A DNA stretch of 64,000 nt from Callipepla californica brunnescens (GCA_023055505.1 JALIRH010000001.1:98425034-98489033), one strand, 5' to 3'; shown: positions 1 through 12,305, counted from the first letter of the stretch. Program-made: numbers and translations. The notes: a model not told the origin generated them from the sequence alone.

Positions 1-496
1 CTGCCCAACAGCTTTGTGAACGGATCACCAAGACTTCTGTCTGTGTGCTAAGGAATGAATTTTAACAGCTGGATTGGCTTGTCTTTTAGGGAGTTTGCTC
101 AACAGTTCCTAGTTGCATTCTTATATCTGTGAATGTACCAGATAGAGGGAATTGCCTAGATTACATTTATTTATTGCTGTCTTCTCTCCTGTGATACAAA
201 TCTGAAGCAGATAAGTTGGAAAAATTTGATATTACAGGGCAATGCAGTTCAGAAGTGCTGGCTGACTGTTTGAGTTTGATTTTATTTTTTGAGTTTGCAG
301 ATGCCAGTTAGGGATGTGGTGGGTGGATGATCAGACACCTTTCCCCTCCATGCTTGCACTTCTGTCTGATACTGAGGGACCAGGTTGAGCACTCAGCACG
401 TTTAAAAGCTGCTTCCTTGTTGCTGTGGCGCAATTCAAGCAACTCTTCAGACTCTTTAGCGGGATCTGTTGTGATAGAAGGGATTCAAATTTAAAG

Positions 497-716
497 AAGA
501 GATTTATACAGGAGGAAGTTTTCCACAATAGAAATATTTGAAGCACAGGAACAGATTGCATGGAGAAGTGGTGGATGTCCCATCCCTGAGTTGTTCAAGG
601 TTGGGCTGGACAGGGCTCTGAGCAATGTGATCTAGCTGCAGGTGTCCCTGTTCATTGCAGGGGACTTGAACTAGATGACCTTTAAAGATCCTTTCCAAAT
701 CAATTATATGATTCTG
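497..716 (+). repeat. CR1 LINE 3' end
   Basis: A 5'-truncated copy ending in the typical CR1 tail: a 'GGACTTGAACTAGATGACC' segment, then 'CCTTTCCAAATCAATTATATG' in degraded form. The terminal octamer repeat survives as TGATTCTG. An old, diverged copy. Confidence 0.85.
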
Positions 717-1131
717 CAAACTTCATTTGTGTGCAGAGACTTGGCAGTATTAATGTGGATCAGAAGGGATGTAAAAATGAGAGACTGGGTGGCCAGGAAA
801 GGTGGGTGGCATGAATGGATGTCCAGACAGGAAGGGTGGGGATGGATGACCATGCACGTGCTGCTCTGCTCTGCCAGGTTCATCCACCCTGCTTTGTCTG
901 CACAGCTTCCAGCTGGAAGGAAGATGTTTGCAGTCCCTGTGTGCTGCTGATCCAACTGGAGCAGGTGGCAGCTGAGAGGGAGAGCATGAGGGAGTAGGTT
1001 TCAGAAGTATCAGCCACTCAGGGAAAGCTTCTTTGCTTTCCTCCTAAACAAAGTTTGTAAAGTTCTCTGAAAAAGAATGTTTTAGCAGACACTACTTAGC
1101 TCTCCAGAGCTTCTCATTTTTATATTTATCA
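717..1131 (+). other. non-coding, G-rich imperfect repeats
   Basis: Between 786 and 850 the sequence has several GGTGG/GGATG units (GAAAGGTGGGTGGCATGAAT and similar). No gene is recognised. Confidence 0.5.
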
Positions 1132-1495
1132 CGAAGTCAGAGAAAGATTAATGTTGTAAGGGACCTCTGGGCCCATGTGGCCCAGCCCCTGCTGCAGCAG
1201 GGCCGCCCAGAGCAGGGTGCCCAGGCCTGCATGCCTGTGTCTGGGTGTTTTTTGAAGAGCTGCAAGAAAGAGACTTCACAGCCTCTTTGGGCAGCCTGCT
1301 GTGTCACATGCACAGCACAGAAGTGCTGTCTGGTGCTCCGAGCGAACCTCTTGTGCTCCAGTTTGTGCCTAGTGTACCTCTGGTCATGGCACTGGGAGCC
1401 ACTGGAAAGAGGCTACCTTTGTTCTTTTTGCACCTTCCCTTCAAGTATTTATACACACTGATCAGACTCCCCAAGCCTTCTGTTGGCTGAAGAAT
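1132..1495 (-). repeat. CR1 LINE 3' half, antisense
   Basis: On the + strand it reads as the complement of CR1: GTAAGGGACCTCTGG at 1155, then GCTGCAGCAGGG and CCCAGAGCAGGGTGCCCAGG. It continues through the reverse of the ORF2 carboxyl end, CCTTCAAGTATTTATACACA, near 1438. The CR1 3' end is at the left. No intact reading frame. Confidence 0.88.
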
Positions 1496-4400
1496 TCCAG
1501 ACGCAGTTACCTTTTTCCTTTCCTGTGTGCTTCAAAATGGGTTGTAATCTTTTCCAAAAACACTTCTTTTCAGGGACAGCCCAAGGATGGAAGTGGCAGG
1601 AGCTTCTTTCTGAAAATGTCTGCAAGAGTTACTGGCAATGCTTTGGACTTTGCAGTCAGGACTGTCTAATTTAGCACTCTGTCGTGAATCAGATTTCACG
1701 CTTTGCCTTTTTTAGTGTCTTCTATTTTGAAGAAGGGAGGTTAAATTTAATATTACTCAGTGACCATAAATATTTCCTGTCTGAGTGCCTGGATTTGTAG
1801 TAGAATAACCAGTTAACAGTTGTATTATTCTGAAGTTGCATGCATTTCTGAAGAGGCAAAAAGTAATCTAAGTAACCCCTTTAGGTGGTGATGGTTCCTA
1901 ATTCCAAATATGTTGCAGTTGCTTTGTCCTGTATGGGACTGTTCTTCCATTTGAGGATGCCATTGCAGCAAGAGAATTCTACAAGTTTTCTTGGCTCGTG
2001 GATCCCAAAGAGTGGCGATTTCCTACTGTTATGGGAACAGAAAGAATATGGGAGGTGAGCAGAGCATTCTTTGTATGATATATGCAAAATATTTTAAAAG
2101 CTGTGAGCTAGACTTCCAGGTTTTCAAGATGCGATTACAGTAAACTACTAATTAAAAAATAGAGGGGAGGACTGCTATTCTGGTGAGAGATCATTGAAAT
2201 GAAGGGAGTGCATTGAGGACACTGTACCTGATCACCTTTAGGAAAGGTGAATCTCCCTGAGTGCATTCCTTTTTCAGTTTTCTAAAAGGCTGCTAACTAA
2301 AGACCTGCATGGTGTTTAATTTTTGTCTAGCAGGACATCTTCAATAGGAAGAGCTGCAATTCTGTATGCTTTTCCCTCTTCTTTGATTTTCTTGGTTTAT
2401 TGCTGCAGAGCATGTATAGTCAACAGATGTACAGTTAACGGAATAAGCAGTTCAAATAGCTTGGTAGTCAGGATGTATAATGAGAAAGATTATTGTGGTG
2501 GAAGGGAATAATTGAAAGTAGGTGGAATGCTCACTCATGTCCCAGGCTCGCAGTGGAAAGACTCCACAAAGGAGTGATCTCCAGAAAGAGATCCTTTCCC
2601 AGTGGCAATCAGCCCTTAAATGAGGTCTAAGAGAGGTGGAGCCAGGCTCCACCCTTTGCGGTCACACAGGTGCATTGCCTTCACCTGTGCTCCCACAGCT
2701 GACTCAGCGCTCTCCTCAGGTGATCAATCAGTGGTTCAGGCTGTGGTTCAACAGTTCCAATACAGACCATCCCATTTCTTAATAATGCTGAGTCTTCTCT
2801 AGATCTTGCTGCTCCACCACTCTTCCCTGAGGTCACTGTCAACTCATCCATGTTCTCATGACTAAGGTTAGACAAATGTGCAGATGCATATGGGGGACAA
2901 AAAGAAGAATGAAATAACCCTCAAATGCTGCAGTGCATGTGTGGATTTTCCCAGGAAGTATTTGAGAGAAACTAAGCTCTAGATGACAGACATAAGTTAT
3001 GTTTTTCACATACTTTTGGAATATGCTCAGAAACTAAGGAGCAAAGAACCTGAATTAATCCCATTTGTTTAAATATTCTTATTTTGCTTTCCTTATGGTT
3101 GTCAGGCTGAGATTATTTTATAACTGCGTGGTCTTTTTGTGCCTTGGGCAAATAAATTTAAAGAAGGTTGTGTGAACTATTACTTTGAGACTCACATATT
3201 TTTTTTCTTCTCTAGGAGCACAAACTCGCACACAGAGGGTACCAGACTGCTATAAGGGACGCTTTCCTTTTAATGCATTTTGCCCCTGCAGTTGTGTGTT
3301 TTTAAATCACCTAAAGTTTCTGTTGACGAGGATTTGGTTTCTTAATGCCAAACTATCTCCTGAAATTGACTGTTAACCTCTTGGTAAAGACAGTGGCATT
3401 TGTTTTGATTTTGAAGCAGCTCAGTTTTCAGCTGCAGCTAGTCCGAAGCTGTACGTTTTGATTGAGGGCAGCACGCTGGAAGACTGGTGGTGCGTTTTTC
3501 CTTCTCTAGGAAGTTACTGAATCATTCTCCTTCCGCACCTCCCTGTCTGCTTCAGACATGTGAAATGTTAATGCTCTGGAAATTATTGCTTTGGGAATTA
3601 ATTGGATTTGGAGGTTCTTGCATGAAGATGGTCTGATGCAGACTTTATATAGATTTTAATGATGGTAAATGCTTCATATTTATAAAACTGTATTAGCAAT
3701 GAGGGGTACTATCCAGAAGAGAAGGATTTTAAATTTTTAGAATTGAGAACGGTTTTTTAAGAGCAGCATACTTTCTGGTCTTGGTATATATTGTGTTTTG
3801 GCTTTCAGAATTCAACGTACATCAGTTGCTGTTTTCATCCTTGCTGTTATTAGGAGATTCTGCGCTCATTTCAGGACAAGGGAGATGGTGGGTAAGAGCT
3901 GGTCAGGCAGCAGCGATCCAGTGATCTGTTTTTAAAGCTTCTGGTGTTTTATAAATGATTTTGGTCATAACATTCCAAATACCATTTTCTGTTTTGTGCA
4001 TTGGACAAAATAAAACATGCTAAAGCAAAGAACATCTCCAGAATCATTTTGCAGCTATGTTTTTTCTTTAGTTTTAGTCTCAATAATAATAAAAAGCTTG
4101 CACCTGACAGTAAAAATTGTGAGAGAGTTTCTGTATATTGCTTCATATAAAGTCCATGGGCATAGTGGAGGAGGTGAACGTAAAATAAAGAGGAGGCATT
4201 AAAAGGAATTGGGGAATAAAAGGAGTATGGGATTTTATCCTTTTAAGTAAGACTATGTAATCAATAAATCTATAGCAAACCAGTATATTTCAGTGATGTA
4301 GCTGTGCAGCAAATACTAGTATTTAAGCATTAATCTTGTGAGAGGGAGTGGTGCTCTGTGTGCTGCCGCTGGATTATTGTGGTAATGGTGTGAAATTCTG

Positions 4401-5989
4401 CTCCCATCAGCCGGGTGACTTCTATTGCTCCTTCTAGATGAACTGATGAAAGTGGTGCATCCTTTTCATTACTGTTGCAGCAAAAAGCTGATGGCATGCT
4501 ATTCAGTGGGATATTTCCATGGCAAAACTGTTAGGCTGTTAGAGGTCAAGGGTGGGTCAGGGCTGTGAAAATGTTGTGGTCACCTGCTGAGCTACATGCC
4601 CGCTACCTCCAAGCATGGTACACGTGTTCTCATTGTGCCCCGTGGACAAGTGTGGCATGCCTCATGCCCTGTTCCTGCTGTTAATGAGGTCTGTGCTTGT
4701 GAATGCACCACTGCTGCAGGGGCTGTGGTTCCTGGAGGAAAGGGGTCCCAAAGAGTGGATTTGATGAGTGTGGGAGATGCTGTTTCAGGAATGGGAGGCT
4801 CGGAAATGGCAGTGGTGGGGGAGGGGAGAGTGAGCAGCCCATGCCTTGGTGGATGGCTGCCTACCTGCAGCTACCTCACCCAAGCTGTTCCCTTCACCAG
4901 CAGCAGCTCTGAGGTGCTATAATATTGCTATGTTAACTTCCATATGTAAAAGATGATGCTTATCTGCAGTTCCTTGAGTGGAACTTCAGTAAGCAAGCCA
5001 TGACTGGTCATATGTGAACAAACCAAAGCAAGCAGAATGTTTTCAACAGCATGAAAACTGTCCTTGGAGGTATGTGTTTGTTACACTTGGATGTTAACTC
5101 TGACAGGGCATGACAAGAGACATGAATTTAGCAGTCAACTTGAAGCACTGACTGAAATAATCTCTCTGGTTTGCTGGTGTCCATAAGGCAGACATCTGCA
5201 GCTCAGTGGGTCCAAGTATGCTGCCTCATCAGAGGGACAGAAACATGCACAGCTAATACCTGATGTATGATATTAGAGGGAGAGGAATTGGCTTGAGAAG
5301 CCTTTCTTCCCCTGGGCTGTAGGGAAGGCTGTGGGTGATGGGCTCAGGTGTGCAGCTGCCCACAGTTATCTGCCTGCATTTGATGGGAGGATGTCTGTCA
5401 GGTCCACTTCTGTTCCCAGGACATGCACTGTTTCCCAGTGACAAAGCCACCCCCACTCTTTGGCTTCAGTACTTCAGCCTTTGGGCTTCTTTCCATGATT
5501 TCATAATTTTGTGTAAAGTTATTTAAAAGTTCTGCTTACTTGGAAAATTGGATAAGGTTGTTCAGAGAAGCAGCGGGAGTCAAGAGGAGTAAAGGGGATG
5601 GTAAAATATCCAACAAATACTCATCTAGTAATATCCGCAAGTCATATTTCTTATGTTGGACAGTGTGAGTTTATTTTAAATGAGATTTGAAGCAGTCACA
5701 GAGTCTGCAACCCACCAGATTTAGATTCACCTCACCTAACTTTGACACCAATGTGCTGGAGGCTATGTCGACATAAGAAAGTAATTTGGAGCAGCAGGAG
5801 CTGATCAGTAGATGAAAATGATGAAACCAGTCATTACTGTGGGCTTCTGTGACCCTGCTGGGGGTTGAAGCATGCTTGGTTTGCTGCTGCAGAAGGGCTG
5901 TCAATTCTCAAGCCTTGGTGCCATGGATCCTTTTGGGGGAGGGGGGAGGGGACACATCTGCAGGGATCCCTCCATGCAGGATCCAGGTC
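1496..5989 (+). other. non-coding intron/flank, one unclassified repeat-like patch
   Basis: Mostly AT-rich unique sequence without a supportable gene. 2540-2760 is GC-richer and repeat-like (GAGGTGGAGCCAGGCTCCAC contains an inverted repeat), but I cannot assign a family. A G-rich patch, GGGGGAGGGGGGAGGGG, lies at 5936-5952. Confidence 0.5.
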
Positions 5990-7537
5990 AGCAAAAGATA
6001 AGTTATCAGTAAGCTCTTCTTTGATATTGCCCTAGAGGAGCAGAGTGCACTGGTTGCAGAGACCATATGGAATGAAGTGGACAGGGTGAAGGCTCAGCTC
6101 TCTGTGAAAGAGAAGGAAAAATGGGAATGCCAGCCCATTGTGGATGGACTGTGGGACACTCTGGATATGTACAGTGCCACAGTCGAATTGCTCCAGAAGA
6201 TACTGGGTGAGATGGTGATGCTGCGTTCCTCTCTCAAGAAACAGATGAAATTCCTCGAGAAGCAGGAGGAGAATAACAGAAGATCAGAGGAAGAGCCCTG
6301 CCACCAGCAAAACAAGCTGAAAACCATGGAGTAGATTGAATTGTTGCTTCAGAGCTGGGGGCAGGAGATGGTCAGACAGATGGGAGTTGGGCAGGCAGCA
6401 GTTCACAGTCTACTGTGTCTTGATAAAGAAGGAATGTAAGAACTGGAAGACTTAGAAGATCGTTGGTGAGATGAGAGAAGCAAAAAGAGCTATTCTCTGT
6501 CGACAGTGAGCTGGAGAAAATGGTTTCAGAGTTGGTTAAGACTAAGGAAGAACTAAAAAACACCCAGAAGGTGTGGACAAGGAGATTGTGAGTTTGAGGA
6601 AGATAGACATCCTACAGGATACTTTGAATGTGCCATCTGTAACCGGATAAACACTCATACAACCCATCTTTGCAGTTACATGGGAGTGGATCTTTCAGCA
6701 CACAGAGCTCCATTGTTTGGCCAGAGCAATGAGATTAATTTAGATAATATTTTTGATGTGGGCGCCCCTGAAAATCAGCCGTGTAGATCTCCCTTCAGCC
6801 TTGCAAAAAATGCAGAACCTGGATTAGAAAGCAGCCTCCAGTGATAAATTTGGCCAAGAAAGCTTTCAAGGAAACAATGGAGAACTGGGGAGATGATCTG
6901 GAGCACGAGACTCTTAAAGGATTCCTTCAGCCTTCATCAGGAAGTCAGTTTTCTCCAAGAAGTGTATGTTGGGTAGCTTGCTGGGTCCTCAGAAGAACCT
7001 GGGCAAGGTGAGATTGGGATGCGATGGCTTGGTAGGCAGAACCGAGTTCATACAGCCTATGAACCCTGCTGAGCTCTGTCTCTTAGCAGTGAAGAGCAAG
7101 AGGAACGTCTCTAGGGCAGCATCTGCTGCACCCTCTGAGCTGTCCTCCACAAGCAGCTGGTCCAGGCTAGATGCTTTGTTGCAATGAGGTTGCCCCCAGG
7201 GACAGTGGGGTCAAGCATGCCTGCCCAGAGCCTGCTCCAAGCAAAGTCCTGGCCCTGCAGCAAGCCTGTAACAAATCCGCCCTCTACCTAGTGCACAGAT
7301 TGGTTCATCCTTCATTTTATCCCTCTTATCTCCGATTTCCTCACCTTTGCCAAGTTGGGCTGCCTCATTGCACCTTGGGTGTAGGAACATGGAGCCTGGA
7401 TGTAGCACTGGGATTGTGGACAAGGGAGGAAGGATGCTGGTGAGCTCCATCCCACTTGAGAGCAGGGGAGGTTGCTGTACTGATGGCCTTCCCTCCTGGC
7501 CGAAACAGTGTGACTTTTTTGTATGAATTTCTGGCGT

Positions 7538-7562
7538 TTGTTTTTGTTTTTTTTTTTTTTTT
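7538..7562 (+). repeat. T-rich tract inside the retrocopy
   Basis: A TTTTTGT segment followed by a run of T ending in CCAG. It resembles a splice acceptor tract, but no exon was recognised after it. Confidence 0.6.
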
Positions 7563-7778
7563 CCAGTGTGACATTTCAGTTGCTCTTTCAAAGCCTCTGA
7601 GCCTTGGCGTACCCGTGGCCTGTAGCAGTACTGCCACAGGGCCCCTTCCCAGGGCTGGAGCTCCAGTCCCCCCATGTTGTTCCCGTGGCCCTGAGGGCTC
7701 TGCTTGGTGGTTCCCATCCCCATTTGCTTCAGGTTGGGGCTCACAGGCCTGGGCTAACTGCACATCTTGTGTTTAGGG

Positions 7779-7842
7779 AATAAAGAAACTGCTGTGAATT
7801 GGTTTAAAACAAGAAACAAACAACAAATCAAAATAAATCAAG
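7779..7842 (+). other. polyadenylation signal and degenerate poly(A) tail of the retrocopy
   Basis: AATAAA at 7779-7784 is followed after about 22 bases by a tract rich in A with scattered C, T and G (AAAACAAGAAACAAACAACA onward). The CR1 at 7845 abuts its right edge. Confidence 0.55.
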
Positions 7843-7844
7843 AA

Positions 7845-8265
7845 GACCCTGGAGTGTGGAAGGAGTAGCAACAAAGTTGGTGAGGAGTTGGAAGTACAAG
7901 ACATGAGATAGTGGCTGGGGGAACTGAGGTTGTCTAGACTGGAAAGGAGGAGGCTCAGGGTGCCCCACAACAGCCTGAAGGAGGTGGTATTGAGGTGGGG
8001 GTTGGCCTTTTCTCCCAGGTAACAGCGATAGGTTGAGAGGAAATGTCCTTGTGTTGCTCCCGGGGAGATTTGTGTTGGATGTTAGGAGAAACTTCTTAGA
8101 AAGAGTGGTGAGATGTCTGAACAGAGGCTGCTCAGAGAGGTGGTGGGGTCTTTGTCTCCGGAGGTATTCAGGAAGAATGTGGATGTGGCACTGAGGGATG
8201 TGGTCTCGTGTGGTCATTGACACGGGCAGATGGTTGTCTTTCCAACCCTAACGACTCTATGAATT
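7845..8265 (+). repeat. CR1 LINE 3' end
   Basis: Shows CR1 landmarks in order: CTAGACTGGAAAGGAGGAGG, TTCTCCCAGGTAACAGCGAT, GGATGTTAGGAGAAACTTC, CTGCTCAGAGAGGTGGTGG and a tail TTTCCAACCCTAACGACTC then TATGAAT. A 5'-truncated copy of about 420 bp, directly adjoining the A-rich end of the retrocopy. Confidence 0.9.
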
Positions 8266-8822
8266 TTGTGGTCCTGTGTTGTAGCTTTCCGTTCTCTTTT
8301 ACAGCTGTAATTAAAGATTTGTTGAACTCTTACTTTTAGAACCCAAATTCACAAAATACTGCTCCTTCCACTTCTCAGAAAGGGAAGAGGTCTTATTTTA
8401 TTTTTTTACTTTGCGCTGCACTAGGTTTGGTTTTTCTTCATCTGGCATCCTTGTTTGGCCTGAATATTACCCTGTGAACAGATGAATGATTCATCATTGT
8501 GCCCAGAGGAAGATGCTTTTTTTTTTCCTACGAATAATGTTGCAGAAGTTGCCTTTTCTCTTTTTTCTTTTCCCTTTGGGAATTGCTGCTGCATAGAAAA
8601 TCCACCGAATGGGATGCAGTTATGTAAGAGATGAATCTACCCTTGCTGTGTGCTTGCTGCATCTCACTGGAGGAGTCTCAGCACAATGTGTCGTGAAGAT
8701 GATTTCCAGTTAGAGTGCACCTGTATGGACTCTCGCTTGGGCCCCCCTCTTATGGGCAGTGTCTTGTGCTGTGTGCATGTGTCAGCGCTGCAACGTTTGG
8801 AGCATTACCTTATTTTCCTACT

Positions 8823-9070
8823 ACAGAAGCATAGAGTGTCCTGAGTTGGAAGGGACCCATAACGATTGCAGAATCAAACTTCTGGCTCCACACAAAGCCA
8901 CCCAAAAATCAGACCATTTGGTTGAGAGCCTTGTCCAAGCACTTCTTGAACTCCATGGTTTCAGTGCCGTGGCCACTGCCCTGAGGAGCTCGTCCCAGGG
9001 CCTGAGCACCCTCTGGTAAAGAACCTTGTCCTGACAGCCAACTTGTCTTCTCAACCTGCAAGCAGGATGT
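8823..9070 (-). repeat. CR1 LINE 3' end, antisense
   Basis: The complement of the CR1 tail begins at AGAAGCATAGAGTGTCCTGA, then GAGTTGGAAGGGACCCATAA and CTTGTCCAAGCACTTCTTGA, as in CR1 subfamilies with this 3' UTR. Truncated on the right. No ORF2 sequence is retained. Confidence 0.85.
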
Positions 9071-9075
9071 GCCAA

Positions 9076-11667
9076 TCTTGTAACGAATCTTGAATGGATA
9101 GTTCTCTATGTTCCAGAAGCATTTTGTAATTCAGTTGTGTATCTGTTGGTTGCATCATAATCTGTTGGTCCCCTTTCTTTTGCTAGTCTGATAAATGGGT
9201 CATAGAACTGTGTAATGAGAGCGTGTTTTCAGCTCTGTGGAAGTTATTGATGCCTTTGGACGAAAGGGACAGGGAGAGATCACAGTAGGCTGTCATGAAG
9301 GGCTTCAAATAATTTGAATTAATTCAAACCCTGAATAGTTAATGCCCTGAAGATCTTTGAGTAGGTGCATATTTCAGATTTGCAAGGCACAAGTTATCAT
9401 TGTGGCTAGCTATCTTAATATTCAGTGGCCTGCTGTGTGCAAGCGAATATTTTTGCACGCTGCATCAAGTTCTGAAACTTTAACTAATACGTTTAATGAT
9501 GGTTTCCAATATAGATGGGTGACCCTTCACTGTGTGTCTTCTTACCTCCCTGTGACTGTTTTCTGGTGTGCAAGAGGTAGATTGCCAGAGTGGATTAATG
9601 CCTTCCACATCTGCAATTTGTAGTTCAGATCACAAGCGAAGTAAGCCATACGTGTTCTGAGTGGACATGTGTGCACGTTATAAATACTGCCGCGCAATCT
9701 GGCCTGCTTAGAGAATTAAGAGCTCCTATTTTGTAGGAGAGATTCAGTGCTAAAATATTAGTATTTCATAAGCACCGCAGATTTACCCTCAATTACATTT
9801 TTTCAGATTAATCCCCGAATCGCTCTCTGAGGAAAATTTTCAGTCAGACTTCAGCTTTTTGCTTCTTTTATAAACGATGCTCTGTGTTAAACTTTGCAAG
9901 TTTTATAGCCGCTGGGTTTTAAGGACTGGAGTTGTCTGGCGGTTTTCCAGCCAGCCCAGCTGCCGTGGGAAGAACTGTGTAGGTTGACGAAGTGCAGTGT
10001 GGGCTCCTTTGTTAAATCCATCACTCTCGTACTGAGAGGGTGAGAGAAACAGGTATTAACTGCGGCAAGGGCTTCGTTGTTTGAGAGCTTTCTGCCTTTT
10101 CATCTTGACCTTCCAAAGTTATCTCCTCTACCCGGGTACTTCAGGGTTCTTTTTCATTCCAAAATTCCTCCTGGCTTTTCAGGTGTTAGCGAGCCTGGAG
10201 GTTTCATTCTGCTTCTTTCAAGGGAGCTGCTGGGGGGCATGGGTCTGTGTGGCCTCTGCAGTGAAGTCGGTGCCGTTCTGTGGAAAATACATAAAAATCT
10301 AAAAAAGGGCCCTTCTCGGAGGGTCCTCCGAGCGTCCTCAGGGAATGCAAGCACAGCTGCCTCACCTTTTGGTCATAGCGAGGAAAGGATACCGTTACCA
10401 GGCCTTTATAAAAAGACCAGTCAGCGTGGGACAAAGGCTCCCAGGTGTTTATTTTACACGGCTTACTTAGAGGTATGGGTGAACAAATACAAAGATTAAT
10501 GCAAGCAGTGAGCTGCAGGTTGTGGACACTACAGCAAACACAGGCGAGAAAAAAAAAATCAATTTTTCACAAATGAAAAAGGAGAAAAAAATCGATAGGG
10601 AAAGGGCTGTTATTTTCAATTTAAAACCGGAGGAGCTGAGGTTTGATCTCTGAGTTCACGCTTTCCTGTTCTCATTCACATGTTCCACAGCTCTGTTACT
10701 GGAGAACTACAGACTGAGTGGGATAGAGATCATTAAATATAAATAGCTAAAAGAGTGTAAAACGCTCCCCCATCCTTATTTATTTACTCATCTTGTCTGC
10801 TGGCAGATATTTATACGTCTTTAGTTAACTCCTGCAGATGTTAGTTCTCAGTATAGGACTGAGTTTCTCTCTGAAGTCCACCAGCCTTTTTCTGGTGCGT
10901 GTTTTGACAATATTTAAAGCACGGGACTCAGGCTGTCGTTATTGATCTGTGTTTGTTTCTTTTCAACAGACTGTGATTCCATCTGGCTACCTGATGGTGA
11001 GAGTGCCCCACAAAAACATTACCAGTATTTTAAGTGAAAAGGCAGAATTTGCCTTTGCAGTACTGCCTGCGTGGGGTCTGGTCCAATACACTGTGAAGAG
11101 ACCCAAGCGGGATGCAGAGGATGCTCTCATCTCCTCTGGGTGCAGTGTGCCAGATTGCCACAGCGGAGTGCCAGGTTCTCATGTTAGGAAGAGAGACCAA
11201 AACAGCGTGGCTTCTTCTGGCCCATTTCTGTCACTAGATTCCATGTTGCCACACACATCTGTAGTAGTGTTAACTGTGTGAGAGCTGGCCTACCTTCCAA
11301 ATCTGGTTATCCAGTGACACAGCCTGTTAGACAGTAGGCAAAACTGTTTGCTGGTGCAAAGCCTTTTCTTAATAAAGGCCCATAAAAGTGGAGGGCTTGT
11401 TTGCAAGCAGGCACTTGGTAGCTCTTGGCTCAAGAGAGAAAGTGAAAATAGGAAAGTACTGTCAAGTTTGTGTAAGATGTGCAAAGCAAAAAAAAGTCAC
11501 TGTTTAATCTCTGGTAATTATTTTTTGTAGTATTTTTTTTTTAAATCTTAATTGGATTTGCTTATCTCCTGTGTATGACTCCTGCTGTGGCACTGCAGAA
11601 GAGTCTAGGGAAATGCATCCACTTTGAGGCTCTGCAAAGGTCAGTGGGAGAAATGAGAGTCCAGTCT
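9076..11667 (+). other. non-coding intron, CpG-retaining block at 9640-10080
   Basis: No gene recognised. The 140-codon frame at 10077-10499 lacks features of a real protein. The block 9640-10080 has more CpG and balanced composition than its surroundings and no repeat, as seen in conserved non-coding elements; conservation was not tested. Confidence 0.45.
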
Positions 11668-12305
11668 GATGTAATGGTTTCACCCTGACAGGCAGTGAAC
11701 TCCACAACTCTCACTCCCTCTTCAGTGGAAGATGGGGGAGAAAATACGATGAAAAAGGGCTCAAGGGTTGAGATGAGGACAAGGGAGCTCACTCACCTAG
11801 TACCATCACAGGCAAAATAGACTCACTGTAGGGAGATCAATGTGTAATTTATTGCCTATTGCTAACAGACTAGAGCAGTGAGAGCTAAATGCAAACTACA
11901 GATACCTTCCCTCCATCTGCTCTATTCTGCCTTCTTCTTCTAGTGACGCAGGGGAACTGGGGCTGTGTTCAGTCCATAACACTTTGCCACTGCCCCTCCT
12001 CCACATGCAGTCCCTCCCACAGGATGCTGTCCTTCCTGAATTGACCCTTTGAGGGCATCCCACAGGCTGCAGCTCTCCAAGCACTGCTCCAACATGGCTC
12101 TGTACCACAGGGCCCACCCTTTGGGCACTGCTCTGTATGGGTCCCTATGGGCACAGCCCCCCCAGCCCTCCTGCCCCACTGTGGGCTGCTCTCCACAGGC
12201 TGCAGCTCCAGCCCAGGGCTGCTCCTGCAGGGGTATCCATGGGCTGTTCCTCCTTCAGGCCTCATCCACTGCTGCTAAAAGGCTTCTACTCAACCTCTCT
12301 GTATT
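11668..12305 (-). mobile_element. ERVL-type LTR, antisense (solo or isolated)
   Basis: Read on the minus strand this matches a common avian ERVL LTR. It has repeated GC-rich CTGCAG/CAGCATG-like units (12050-12270), an AATAAATTACACATTG polyadenylation region (complement at 11840-11855) and AGTGAGTGAGCTCCCTTG (complement near 11785-11800). CTCAACCCTTGAGCCCTTTT follows, then an end resembling GTCAGGGTGAAACCATTACA (11668-11687 complement). No partner LTR or internal coding sequence was seen beside it. Old copy; boundaries approximate. Confidence 0.72.

Larger units (their letters stand above)
5990..7842 (+). pseudogene. decayed retrocopy of an unidentified coiled-coil protein mRNA
   Basis: A frame open from about 6014 to 6331 gives a glutamate/lysine-rich, heptad-like protein (QSALVAETIWNEVDRVKAQL; LLQKILGEMVMLRSSLKKQM). 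It is stopped by TAG at 6332, TAA at 6437 and TGA at 6467. The coiled coil resumes in another frame at 6481-6588 (ELEKMVSELVKTKEELKNTQ) and in the third frame from 6573 (DKEIVSLRKIDILQ) to TAA at 6648, so at least two frameshifts are present. No introns interrupt it. About 1.1 kb further on is AATAAA at 7779, then after some 22 bases an A-rich tract (7806-7842), like the tail of a retroposed mRNA. The gap between would be more coding sequence and 3' UTR. I do not recognise the parent gene, and neither the 5' end nor a target duplication is clear. Confidence 0.6.

Noticed and set aside
6600..6843. Cysteine-containing reading frame in the retrocopy that looks like a zinc finger (ECAICNRINTHTTHLC)
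   Set aside because: The coiled-coil coding sequence continues in a different frame over the first part, so the apparent finger is probably an off-frame reading.
7211..7744. 177-codon open frame on the minus strand, the longest here
   Set aside because: It is antisense to the retrocopy's presumed 3' UTR. Its lysine run is only the complement of a T tract, and it has no domain-like pattern.
10077..10499. 140-codon frame in the upstream intron
   Set aside because: Overlapping frames on both strands are equally open, and none shows protein-family features.
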